In this document: in pieces, positions 45,969 to 53,271 of the stretch
Layout: every line of letters starts with the position of its first letter
Numbering within the stretch: the stretch's first letter is position 1
DNA from: Azotobacter bryophylli
GTDB lineage: Bacteria; Pseudomonadota; Gammaproteobacteria; Pseudomonadales; Pseudomonadaceae
Length of the DNA: 64,000 nt
Assembly (NCBI RefSeq): GCF_042643485.1
Contig: NZ_JBHRSJ010000004.1
Location: 1 to 64,000, forward strand
Reading direction: 5' to 3'
Translations under genes and position numbers: made by a program
The notes under the pieces: model-generated
The model's database searches: none
What the model was told of the DNA's origin: nothing
The model's input: the letters and a program-made list of their open reading frames with translations, nothing else

Positions 45969-46319
45969 CTAGCTGCCGCGGTAGGTGGAATAGCTGTACG
46001 GCGAGACCAGCAGCGGGACGTGGTAATGCCCCTCCTCGGCCAGGCCGACGCGCAGCACCACCACGTCGAGGAAGGCCGGCTCGGGCAGTTCCAGCCCGCG
46101 GCCGCGGTAGTAGTCGCCGACGTGGAAGTGCAGCTCGTAGACCCCGGCGGCGAACGCCTCGCCCTGCAGCAGCGGCGCGTCGCAGCGCCCGTCCGCGTTG
46201 CTCGCGACCTGCCGGAGCAGGCGCCGCTGTTCGCCTTCCAGGCGGTACAGATCGATGCGGATGCCCGCCCCGGGGCATCCGTGGGTGGCGTCCAGAACGT
46301 GGGTGGTCAGTCTTCCCAT
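45969..46319 (-). CDS. uraH: 5-hydroxyisourate hydrolase (transthyretin-like) UraH
   Basis: 116 aa. The start GRLTTHVLDATHGCPGAGIRIDLYR and the end HYHVPLLVSPYSYSTYRGS (the C-terminal YRGS tetrapeptide) are the signatures of the family; the His, Arg and His of the active site are present. It hydrolyses 5-hydroxyisourate made by PuuD to OHCU. It is divergent from the puuE operon, with a minus-strand sigma-54-like promoter in the shared gap. The 198 bases between it and fdnG hold no gene. Confidence 0.94.
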   Translation of the reverse strand: MGRLTTHVLDATHGCPGAGIRIDLYRLEGEQRRLLRQVASNADGRCDAPLLQGEAFAAGVYELHFHVGDYYRGRGLELPEPAFLDVVVLRVGLAEEGHYHVPLLVSPYSYSTYRGS

Positions 46320-46409
46320 GGGCTTGTGCGGGGCCGCTCCCTGCCGGAGCCGGCCCTGTCCTCCGTCGTCGAAATGAATGGTCGAACCGCATCGGCTCGG
46401 GGTTCCGGG

Positions 46410-46425
46410 TGCAGAAAGCAGACCA
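46410..46425 (-). promoter_or_regulatory. Sigma-54-like promoter for uraH
   Basis: On the minus strand TGGTCTGCTTTCTGCA has GG and GC with the right ten-base spacing and is close to the promoter at 26111 (TGGTCAGCTTTTTGCA). The predicted start is about 80 bases before the uraH ATG. The second half is CTGC rather than TTGC, so it is the weakest of the four. Confidence 0.6.
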
Positions 46426-46450
46426 CCGAGCCTACATTACTTGACCGATT

Positions 46451-46466
46451 AGGCAAGTTTTTTGCT
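46451..46466 (+). promoter_or_regulatory. Sigma-54-like promoter for puuE-uraD-alc-allA-puuD
   Basis: AGGCAAGTTTTTTGCT fits TGGCACG-N4-TTGCW with GG/GC ten bases apart. It lies 44 bases before the GTG of puuE and 25 bases from the divergent uraH promoter. Confidence 0.7.
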
Positions 46467-46509
46467 ATGAATATCCCAACCGCCGGAATTCCGCCCGAGA
46501 GGCCCGACC

Positions 46510-47436
46510 GTGAACCACTATCCCCGCGACCTGATCGGCTACGCCGACCGACCGCCCCACCCGCACTGGCCCGGCGAGGCGCGCATCGCCCTGTCCTTCG
46601 TGCTCAACTACGAGGAAGGCGGCGAGCGCTGCATCCTCCACGGCGACCGGGAGTCCGAGGCCTTCCTCTCCGAGATGGTCGCCGCCCAGCCGCTGCCCGG
46701 CGTGCGCCACATGAGCATGGAATCCCTCTACGAGTACGGCAGCCGCGCTGGCGTCTGGCGCCTGCTGCGGCTGTTCCGCGAGAAGCGCATTCCGCTGACC
46801 GTCTTCGCCGTGGCCATGGCCGCCCAACGCCATCCCGAGGTGATCCGCGCGATGGTCGCCGACGGCCACGAGATCTGCAGCCACGGTTACCGCTGGATCG
46901 ACTACCAGTACATGGACGAGGCCGAGGAGCGCATGCACATGGCCAAGGCCATCGAGATCCTCACGGAGCTCGTCGGCGAGCGCCCGCTGGGCTGGTACAC
47001 CGGCCGCACCGGCCCGAACACCCGCCGCCTGGTGCGCGAGGAAGGTGGCTTCCTCTACGACTCGGACACCTACGACGACGACCTGCCCTACTGGGACCCG
47101 GCCTCCACGCCGGAACGGCCGCACCTGGTGATCCCCTACACCCTGGACACCAACGACATGCGCTTCACCCAGGTACAGGGCTTCAACAGCGGCGACGACT
47201 TCTACACCTACCTGAAGGACGCCTTCGACGTGCTCTACGCCGAGGGCGAGGCCGGCGCGCCGAAGATGCTCTCCATCGGCATGCACTGCCGCCTGCTCGG
47301 CCGTCCGGCGCGTCTGGCCGCCCTCGCCCGCTTCCTCGACTACGCCCGGGGCTTCGAGAAGGTCTGGTTCGCCCGGCGCATCGACATCGCCCGCCACTGG
47401 CACGCCACCCACCCCTTCGCCGGAGCCGGCCGATGA
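46510..47436 (+). CDS. puuE: Allantoinase PuuE (polysaccharide-deacetylase type)
   Basis: 308 aa from a GTG with GAGAGG upstream. YPRDLIGYADRPPHPHWPGEARIALSFVLNYEEGGE is the characteristic PuuE start. MSMESLYEYGSRAGVWR, then GHEICSHGYRWIDYQ and YTGRTGPNTRRLV belong to the metal-dependent deacetylase-like fold. It opens (S)-allantoin to allantoate without the amidohydrolase fold used by AllB. It is the first gene of puuE-uraD-alc-allA-puuD and overlaps uraD by four bases. Confidence 0.95.
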   Translation: MNHYPRDLIGYADRPPHPHWPGEARIALSFVLNYEEGGERCILHGDRESEAFLSEMVAAQPLPGVRHMSMESLYEYGSRAGVWRLLRLFREKRIPLTVFAVAMAAQRHPEVIRAMVADGHEICSHGYRWIDYQYMDEAEERMHMAKAIEILTELVGERPLGWYTGRTGPNTRRLVREEGGFLYDSDTYDDDLPYWDPASTPERPHLVIPYTLDTNDMRFTQVQGFNSGDDFYTYLKDAFDVLYAEGEAGAPKMLSIGMHCRLLGRPARLAALARFLDYARGFEKVWFARRIDIARHWHATHPFAGAGR

Positions 47437-47948
47437 GCGCCTTCGCCACCCTCAAGCCCTCTAGTCTGTCCCGCGCGGAATTCGTCCGCGCCTTCGCCGG
47501 CATCTACGAGCATTCGCCCTGGGTCGCCGAGACGCTGTTCGACCAAGGCATCGGCCCGGCCGACGACGACATCGGGCACCTGCACGCGCGCATGGCCGCC
47601 ATCCTGCTGGCGGCCGACCGCGAACGGCAGCTCGCCCTGATCGACGCCCACCCGGACCTGGCCGGCAAGGCCGCCGTGCGCGGCGAGCTGACCGCCGCCT
47701 CGACCGCCGAACAGGCCGGCGCCGGCATCCAGGACTGCACGCCCGAGGAGTTCGCCCGCTTCGAGCGCCTCAACGCCGCCTACAAGGCGCGCTTCGGCTT
47801 CGTCTTCATCATGGCGGTCAAGGGCAGCGACCGCCAGCGGATCCTCGCCGCCTTCGAGGAGCGCCTGAACCACACGCCTGAGCAGGAATTCGCCCGCGCT
47901 CTGGCCGAAATCAACCGGATCGCCCTGTTCCGCCTGCAGGCGATGTAA
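47433..47948 (+). CDS. uraD: OHCU decarboxylase UraD
   Basis: 171 aa. FAGIYEHSPWVAETLFDQG, then LIDAHPDLAGKAA (catalytic His), then FARFERLNAAYKARFGFVFIMAVKG are the conserved blocks. It decarboxylates 2-oxo-4-hydroxy-4-carboxy-5-ureidoimidazoline to (S)-allantoin, acting after UraH. The ATGA overlap with puuE shows coupling. Confidence 0.95.
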   Translation: MSAFATLKPSSLSRAEFVRAFAGIYEHSPWVAETLFDQGIGPADDDIGHLHARMAAILLAADRERQLALIDAHPDLAGKAAVRGELTAASTAEQAGAGIQDCTPEEFARFERLNAAYKARFGFVFIMAVKGSDRQRILAAFEERLNHTPEQEFARALAEINRIALFRLQAM

Positions 47949-47957
47949 GGACTCCCG

Positions 47958-48953
47958 ATGAGAAAATACGCCGCGCCCTTCGAGAAATACCTCAACCTCG
48001 CCGACGCCCGCCTCGGCACCCGCGCTCTCTTCGTCACCGACGACTGGTTCGCCCCGGTCGAGCGCATGCTCCAGCCCGGCGAGCCGGAATGGAAGGAAGG
48101 AGTCTACGACGACAACGGCAAGTGGATGGACGGCTGGGAGTCGCGGCGCAAGCGCTTCGAGGGCTACGACCATGCGGTGATCCGCCTGGGCGTGCCCGGC
48201 GTGCTCAAGGGCGTGGACATCGACACCCGCTACTTCACCGGCAACTACCCGCCGTCGGCCTCGCTGGAGGCCTGCTTTCTCGCCGAAGGCGATCCCGACG
48301 AACGCACCGAATGGACCGAGGTGCTGCCGGCGGTGGAGCTGTCCGGCGACAGCCACCACTACCACGCGCTCGCCTGCGAGCGGCCCTTCACCCACCTGCG
48401 CTTCAACATCTACCCGGACGGCGGCGTGGCGCGCCTGCGCGTGCACGGCATCCCCTACCGTGACTGGAGCGCGGTGGACGCCGGCGAAGCCATCGACCTG
48501 GCCGCCGCCCTCAACGGCGGGCGCGCCCTGGCCTGCTCGGACGAGCATTTCGGCCGCATGGGCAACCTGCTCAACCCCGGCCGCGGGGTGAACATGGGCG
48601 ACGGCTGGGAAACTGCGCGCCGGCGCACCCCGGGCAACGACTGGGTGATCGTCGCCCTCGGCCATCCCGGCGAGATCGAGCGCATCGTGGTCGACACCCT
48701 GCACTTCAAGGGCAACTACCCGGACAGCTGCTCGATCCAGGCGGCCTACGTCAAGGGCGGCACCGACAGCCAGATCGAGACCCAGAGCCTGTTCTGGCGC
48801 GAGCTCCTGCCCAGCCAGAAGCTCTCGATGCACCGGGAACACGAGTTCGTCGAACCGATCAACCGGCTCGGCCCCGTCACCCACGTGCGCCTGAACGTCT
48901 TTCCCGACGGCGGCGTCAGCCGCCTGCGGCTGTTCGGCAAGGTGGCCAGGTAG
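47958..48953 (+). CDS. alc: Allantoicase Alc
   Basis: 331 aa made of two repeated jelly-roll domains: FEGYDHAVIRLGVPGVLKGVDIDTRYFTGNYPPSASLEAC in the first and GNDWVIVALGHPGEIERIVVDTLHFKGNYPDSCSIQAA in the second, each followed by THLRFNIYPDGGVARLRVHG-type sequence. It hydrolyses allantoate to ureidoglycolate and urea. It starts ten bases after uraD. Confidence 0.95.
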   Translation: MRKYAAPFEKYLNLADARLGTRALFVTDDWFAPVERMLQPGEPEWKEGVYDDNGKWMDGWESRRKRFEGYDHAVIRLGVPGVLKGVDIDTRYFTGNYPPSASLEACFLAEGDPDERTEWTEVLPAVELSGDSHHYHALACERPFTHLRFNIYPDGGVARLRVHGIPYRDWSAVDAGEAIDLAAALNGGRALACSDEHFGRMGNLLNPGRGVNMGDGWETARRRTPGNDWVIVALGHPGEIERIVVDTLHFKGNYPDSCSIQAAYVKGGTDSQIETQSLFWRELLPSQKLSMHREHEFVEPINRLGPVTHVRLNVFPDGGVSRLRLFGKVAR

Positions 48954-48974
48954 ACCGGAGCGGAGCACCAGAAC

Positions 48975-49475
48975 ATGCGCACCCTGACCATCGAACCCCT
49001 GAGCAAGGAAGCCTTCGCCCCCTTCGGCGAGGTGATCGAGACCGAAGGCAGCGACTTCTTCCCGATCAACAACGGCACGACCCGCCGCTATCACCGGCTG
49101 GCGACGGTCGAGACGGCGACGCCGGAGGACCGGGCGATCATCAGCATCTTCCGCGCCCGAACGCTGCCCCGTCCCCTGCCCATCGCCATGCTGGAGCGCC
49201 ACCCGCTGGGCAGCCAGGCGTTCGTGCCACTGCGCGGCCAACCCTTCCTGATCGTGGTCGCGCCGCCCGGCGCGGCGCCCGCGCCAGAGCAGGTGCGCGC
49301 CTTCCTCGGCGACGGCCGGCAGGGGGTCAACTACCACCGCGGCGTCTGGCACCACCCGCTGCTGGTCATCGCCGACGAGGACGACTTCCTGGTGATCGAC
49401 CGCGCAGGCCCCGGCGACAACTGCGACGAGCATTTCTTCGCGGAAGGCGACCGGCCGCTGCTCTCCTACCCCTAA
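48975..49475 (+). CDS. allA: Ureidoglycolate lyase AllA
   Basis: 166 aa. TIEPLSKEAFAPFGEVIET, then FRARTLPRPLPIAMLERHPLGSQAFVPL, then YHRGVWHHPLL (metal/active-site His) and the final DNCDEHFF are typical. It splits ureidoglycolate to glyoxylate and urea, the last step of the path encoded here. No urease gene is visible in the window. Confidence 0.94.
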   Translation: MRTLTIEPLSKEAFAPFGEVIETEGSDFFPINNGTTRRYHRLATVETATPEDRAIISIFRARTLPRPLPIAMLERHPLGSQAFVPLRGQPFLIVVAPPGAAPAPEQVRAFLGDGRQGVNYHRGVWHHPLLVIADEDDFLVIDRAGPGDNCDEHFFAEGDRPLLSYP

Positions 49476-49518
49476 TCGCAACAGGCCCGTCGCGCCGCGG
49501 CGGGTCGAGGTACACCGC

Positions 49519-50715
49519 GTGGAAGCACACCTGACCGAATGGCTGAACCTGACCGTTCGCTGGATACACATGATCGTCGGCATCGCCTGGATCGGCGCGT
49601 CGTTCTACTTCGTCTGGCTGGAGAACAACCTCGACCGCACCAACCCGCGCGAGGGGCTGTCGGGCGATCTCTGGGCGATCCACGGCGGCGGCATCTACCA
49701 CCTGGAGAAGTACAAGCTGGCACCACCGCGGATGCCGGAGAAGCTGCACTGGTTCAAATGGGAGGCCTACGCCACCTGGCTGTCCGGGATCAGCCTGCTC
49801 GGCGTGGTCTACTACCTGAACCCCGGCCTCTACCTGCTCGCCCCCGGCAGCGCCCTGGCGCCGGCCGCAGGCGTGGCCATCGGCCTGGGCTCACTGCTGC
49901 TCGGCTGGCTGGTCTACGACGCGCTCTGCGATTCGTCCCTGGGCAAGCGCCCGGCCCTGCTCGGCGCCGTGCTCTTCGCCCTGATCGTGTTGGCCGCCTG
50001 GGGCTACTCCCGGGTGTTCGGCGGCCGCGCCGCCTACCTCCACACCGGCGCGCTGATCGGCACCATCATGGTCGGCAACGTGTTCCGGATCATCATGCCG
50101 GCCCAGCGCGATCTGGTGAAAGCCATCGAGGAAGGCCGCCAGCCCGACCCGCGCCTGCCGGCCAAGGGCCTGCTGCGCTCGCGGCACAACAACTACTTCA
50201 CCCTGCCGGTGCTGTTCGTCATGATCAGCAACCACTTCCCGAGCACCTACGGCAGCCGCTACAACTGGCTGATCCTGGCCGCCATCGCCCTGCTCTCGGT
50301 GCTGGTGCGGCACTACTTCAACACTCGCCACCGGAGCCAGAAATTCGCCTGGGCCCTGCCGACCGCCGCCCTGGGCCTGCTCTGCCTGGCCTTCGTCAGC
50401 GCGCCGCGGCCGCCGGCGACGCCCGCGCCGCTGGCGGTCGGCCCGGCCGGAAGCGGTCAGTTCGCCCGGGTCGAGGCGGTGATCCGCGAGCGCTGCGCCG
50501 TCTGCCATTCGGCCAGCCCCACCAGCGAGCTGGTCGGCGCCGCGCCGGCCGGGGTGATGTTCGACACGCCCGAGCAGATCCGCCAGCAGGCCGCCAGGAT
50601 CCGCGCCCAGGCGGTGGCCAGCCAGGTGATGCCGCTCGGCAACGTCACCGGGATGACCGCGCAGGAGCGCGAGCTGATCGGGGCCTGGATCGACCGGGGC
50701 GCGCGGATCGACTGA
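49519..50715 (+). CDS. puuD: Urate oxidase/hydroxylase PuuD, membrane-bound with cytochrome c domain
   Basis: 398 aa from a GTG with GAGG upstream. About eight membrane helices make up the urate-oxidase domain (LTVRWIHMIVGIAWIGASFYFVWLENNLD at the start, LLRSRHNNYFTLPVLFVMISNHFPSTY in the middle). A C-terminal cytochrome c domain has the haem site CAVCH at about residue 330 and a late M ligand (SQVMPLGN). It oxidises urate to 5-hydroxyisourate and probably passes electrons to the respiratory chain rather than to O2 directly. It closes the operon. Its stop is five bases from the convergent protease-like gene. Confidence 0.93.
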   Translation: MEAHLTEWLNLTVRWIHMIVGIAWIGASFYFVWLENNLDRTNPREGLSGDLWAIHGGGIYHLEKYKLAPPRMPEKLHWFKWEAYATWLSGISLLGVVYYLNPGLYLLAPGSALAPAAGVAIGLGSLLLGWLVYDALCDSSLGKRPALLGAVLFALIVLAAWGYSRVFGGRAAYLHTGALIGTIMVGNVFRIIMPAQRDLVKAIEEGRQPDPRLPAKGLLRSRHNNYFTLPVLFVMISNHFPSTYGSRYNWLILAAIALLSVLVRHYFNTRHRSQKFAWALPTAALGLLCLAFVSAPRPPATPAPLAVGPAGSGQFARVEAVIRERCAVCHSASPTSELVGAAPAGVMFDTPEQIRQQAARIRAQAVASQVMPLGNVTGMTAQERELIGAWIDRGARID

Positions 50716-50720
50716 ACGCC

Positions 50721-51245
50721 TCAGGCGCAGCGGGGAGCGCCGGCGGAGAACTTCAGGCTCGGGTCGACCACGGCATCGAAGTCCTTGAGCGCCTCGGAGC
50801 CGATCAGGAAGGGATAGTCGAAGGAGGTCCGGTCGGTCAGGTTGACCTCGATGTTCTGCCGGATGCGGCCCATGCAGACCTGCATGTGGATCACCGGGCG
50901 CGGGGTGTAGGCCTCGCTCTCGCCCTCCGCCATGTCGCCGGCGCGGCGCTTGATCTGGCTGATGCGCACCAGCGGGCGGACCAGCACCTGGTCGTGCTTG
51001 TCGGCGTCGCCGTCGACGGCGAGCTGGAAGCGCACCCAGGAGCTGCCGCCGCGCTGGAAGATGCGGATGTTCTGCGCGCTGAGCGACGCGGTTTCCGCGC
51101 CGGTGTCCAGCTTGGCGGGCAGCACCAGGTCGAGGTCGGTGAGCAGGGCCTTCTCGTTCAGGCCGAAGACGTTCTTCTGTTCGGCCATGCCCTCCGCGGA
51201 CAGGACCATCGCGCTGGCGAACAGCGCGGAAAGCACCACTTTCAT
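50721..51245 (-). CDS. Retropepsin-like protein (ATP-dependent zinc protease family, DUF/PF05618 type)
   Basis: 174 aa with a Sec-type signal (MKVVLSALFASAMVLSAEGMA). KLDTGAETASLSAQNI carries the DTGA aspartic-protease motif; VRISQIKRR, IEVNLTDRTSFDYPFLIGSEAL complete the pepsin-like half-domain. Members are often labelled ATP-dependent zinc proteases, but the sequence is that of a single retropepsin domain, probably periplasmic and dimeric. Some relatives act on RimK-type glutamate tails. The substrate here is not known. Confidence 0.78.
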   Translation of the reverse strand: MKVVLSALFASAMVLSAEGMAEQKNVFGLNEKALLTDLDLVLPAKLDTGAETASLSAQNIRIFQRGGSSWVRFQLAVDGDADKHDQVLVRPLVRISQIKRRAGDMAEGESEAYTPRPVIHMQVCMGRIRQNIEVNLTDRTSFDYPFLIGSEALKDFDAVVDPSLKFSAGAPRCA

Positions 51246-51398
51246 GAGTCGCTGAATCTCTACTTCTAAAAGCCACAACGGTCGCCGACCGGCCTCTCTG
51301 CCGATCGGTAATGCCTTGAACCTTAACAGATTTCCCCCTCCCGTTCGCGAACCTGGCGCACGCACTGGACGCGGCCGGCGCCCCGACCGGAAGAGCCC

Positions 51399-52184
51399 TC
51401 AGAGCTTGCCGAGGATATTGACCAGCGCCTCGGGCTGCGGGGCGCCCTGCTGCTGTTGCAGGCGGCCTCTTTCGTCCTGGTAGAAGATGGCCGGGGTGGC
51501 CACGGCCCCCAGCTCCTCCATCAGCGTCTGATTGGTATCCAGCTTGACCTGGATGTCGCCGGGGATGGTCGCCAGCGGCTTGAGCGGGCTGGCCTGCGGA
51601 TTGCTCTCGTGCTCGAGCAGGGCCTTGGCCGGGTTCTTCGTCTTCAGCAACGCCGCCGCCTTGAAGGGGCTGTCGGCGCGCAGGATGCCGACCATGATGT
51701 GGCGCAGCTGCACCTTGCCGCTGTCCACCCAGGGCCGGGCCTGGCGCCAGAAGGTGCTGCAGTAGGGGCAGTTGGGGTCGGTGAAGACGTAGACGATGCG
51801 CGGCGCGTCGTCGCGGCCGTCGGCGATCCAGGCGCTGCGCTCCATCCGCTTCCACATGGCCTGGGCCAAAGGCGCGAAGACCAGCCGCTCCAGCGGCTCG
51901 CGGCTGAGGTCGTTGCCCTTGGCGTCGAACAGATGGCCGGACAGCACGTGCTCGCCATCCGGGGTGAGGTACAGGGCCATGCCCTGGTTCTGGTACTCGG
52001 CGGCGTAGCCCCGCAGGCCGCCGGGGGCGTCGAAGCTGCCGACGATGCGCGCGCCCTTCTGCTCGATCGTGCGGATCGCCGGGGGCAGATTGGCCGCGGA
52101 CAAATCGTCGGCCGGCGCCACCGGCGCCTGCAGCAGACCCAGCGCGAGAACGGCCATGGAAGACAGGGGGCGGGACAAGTTCAT
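51399..52184 (-). CDS. dsbG: Thiol:disulfide interchange protein DsbG/DsbC-like
   Basis: 261 aa with a signal peptide ending near VAPADDL. The N-terminal dimerisation domain (about 25-95) is followed by a thioredoxin fold with YVFTDPNCPYCSTFWRQAR (CPYC active site) and GAVATPAIFYQDERG with the cis-proline. DsbG protects single cysteines and isomerises disulfides in the periplasm. It is coupled to the TlpA-like gene by an ATGA overlap, so that gene may be its reductant or partner. Confidence 0.88.
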   Translation of the reverse strand: MNLSRPLSSMAVLALGLLQAPVAPADDLSAANLPPAIRTIEQKGARIVGSFDAPGGLRGYAAEYQNQGMALYLTPDGEHVLSGHLFDAKGNDLSREPLERLVFAPLAQAMWKRMERSAWIADGRDDAPRIVYVFTDPNCPYCSTFWRQARPWVDSGKVQLRHIMVGILRADSPFKAAALLKTKNPAKALLEHESNPQASPLKPLATIPGDIQVKLDTNQTLMEELGAVATPAIFYQDERGRLQQQQGAPQPEALVNILGKL

Positions 52185-53023
52185 CGTTCGGTACTCCTGA
52201 CTGGATGAACGGGGGCGTCGGCAGGGCCGAACGCCTCGAGGTGGCGGGCGAGACTGCCGCGCGAGAGTTCGCCGAGGCGGCTGCCCAGCAGGCGGCCTTC
52301 GGCGTCGTAGAAAAGGGTCGTCGGCAGGGCCCCGGCGCCGACCGCCCGGGCCACACGGCCATTACCATCATAGAGGACGTTCCGCAGCCCCGGCGCCTGG
52401 CTGGCCAGGAAGCCCTCCACGGCTGACGGCTGCTCCGCCTGGTTGACGAAAAGGAAGGTCAGGTCCCCGCGCTCGCCCTGGGCCTGCCGCAGTACCGACA
52501 TCTCCCGCCGGCACGGCGGACACCAGCTGGCCCAGAGATTGACGACCAGCGGGCGGCCGCGGTAGTCGGCCAGCCGGACCGGCCGGCCGGCGGCATCCTG
52601 CAGGACGAGGTCCGGCAGCGACGCGCTCCGCTCGTAAAGCTGCAGCGCCAGACTGCCCAGCCCCCAGCACAGCAGGCCGCAGCCCAGGGCGACACCCAGC
52701 GACCGGCGCAGCGCCGGGTTGCGCCAGGCGCGCAACGAGGCCGCCAGCAGCACGGCCAGCACGCCCGGCCAGGCGAGAAAGCCGCCGTCGCGCGGGTCGA
52801 TGATCTGCCAGGGATCGAGCCGATAGTCCGGCCAGTAGCGCACGACGAATCCGCCCCGGGCGGCCAGCAGGCCGAGCAGCAGCAGGTTGAACAGCACGGA
52901 CTGCGGATCGCTCCCGCCGCGCCTGGCCGTCCACCAACCGACCAGGCTGGCGAGCAACAAGGAGGCCAGCAGCAACAGCGGGGCGAGTCCCAGCGCCAGG
53001 GGGCCGGCGGACAGGCTCAGCAT
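52181..53023 (-). CDS. Membrane-anchored TlpA-like thioredoxin with Lgt-like N-terminal domain
   Basis: 280 aa. Residues 1-125 form four or so membrane helices; ARGGFVVRYWPDY and RDGGFLAWPGVL resemble parts of prolipoprotein diacylglyceryl transferase, without its catalytic set. Residues 135-265 are a periplasmic thioredoxin domain: LVVNLWASWCPPCRREMSVL (WCPPC) and GALPTTLFYDAEG (cis-Pro). It should reduce or oxidise periplasmic thiols and is coupled to dsbG. No DsbD is in the window, so the source of electrons is unclear. Confidence 0.82.
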   Translation of the reverse strand: MLSLSAGPLALGLAPLLLLASLLLASLVGWWTARRGGSDPQSVLFNLLLLGLLAARGGFVVRYWPDYRLDPWQIIDPRDGGFLAWPGVLAVLLAASLRAWRNPALRRSLGVALGCGLLCWGLGSLALQLYERSASLPDLVLQDAAGRPVRLADYRGRPLVVNLWASWCPPCRREMSVLRQAQGERGDLTFLFVNQAEQPSAVEGFLASQAPGLRNVLYDGNGRVARAVGAGALPTTLFYDAEGRLLGSRLGELSRGSLARHLEAFGPADAPVHPVRSTER

Positions 53024-53204
53024 CGGCCGCCGCTCGGCGAAGTCTGTCCGTCCCGCGCCCCGGCGATCCGCCGCGCAAACCGCATCGATACCTGCAAGGT
53101 GAGCCCTCGTCCGTGTACTGGCCGCACAGCTTACCCCAGCCGCGATTGCCCGGGCTTGACCGCATGGGGCAAACCGCGCGAAGGCGCGGGCGCCGCCCCC
53201 GGCC

Positions 53205-53235
53205 TTGACCTTGCCCTCATCGGAAGGCTTATGGT
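53205..53235 (+). promoter_or_regulatory. MerR/CueR-type promoter of the copper ATPase
   Basis: TTGACC (-35, 53205-53210) and TATGGT (-10, 53230-53235) are separated by 19 bases, the over-long spacer typical of MerR-family activation. The spacer contains the dyad CCTTGCC...GGAAGG. This fits a CueR copper-induced promoter ahead of the ATPase gene. Confidence 0.75.
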
Positions 53236-53271
53236 TGATGCCAGTCGTTCCCGTCCGATTCCGGAGTTCCC

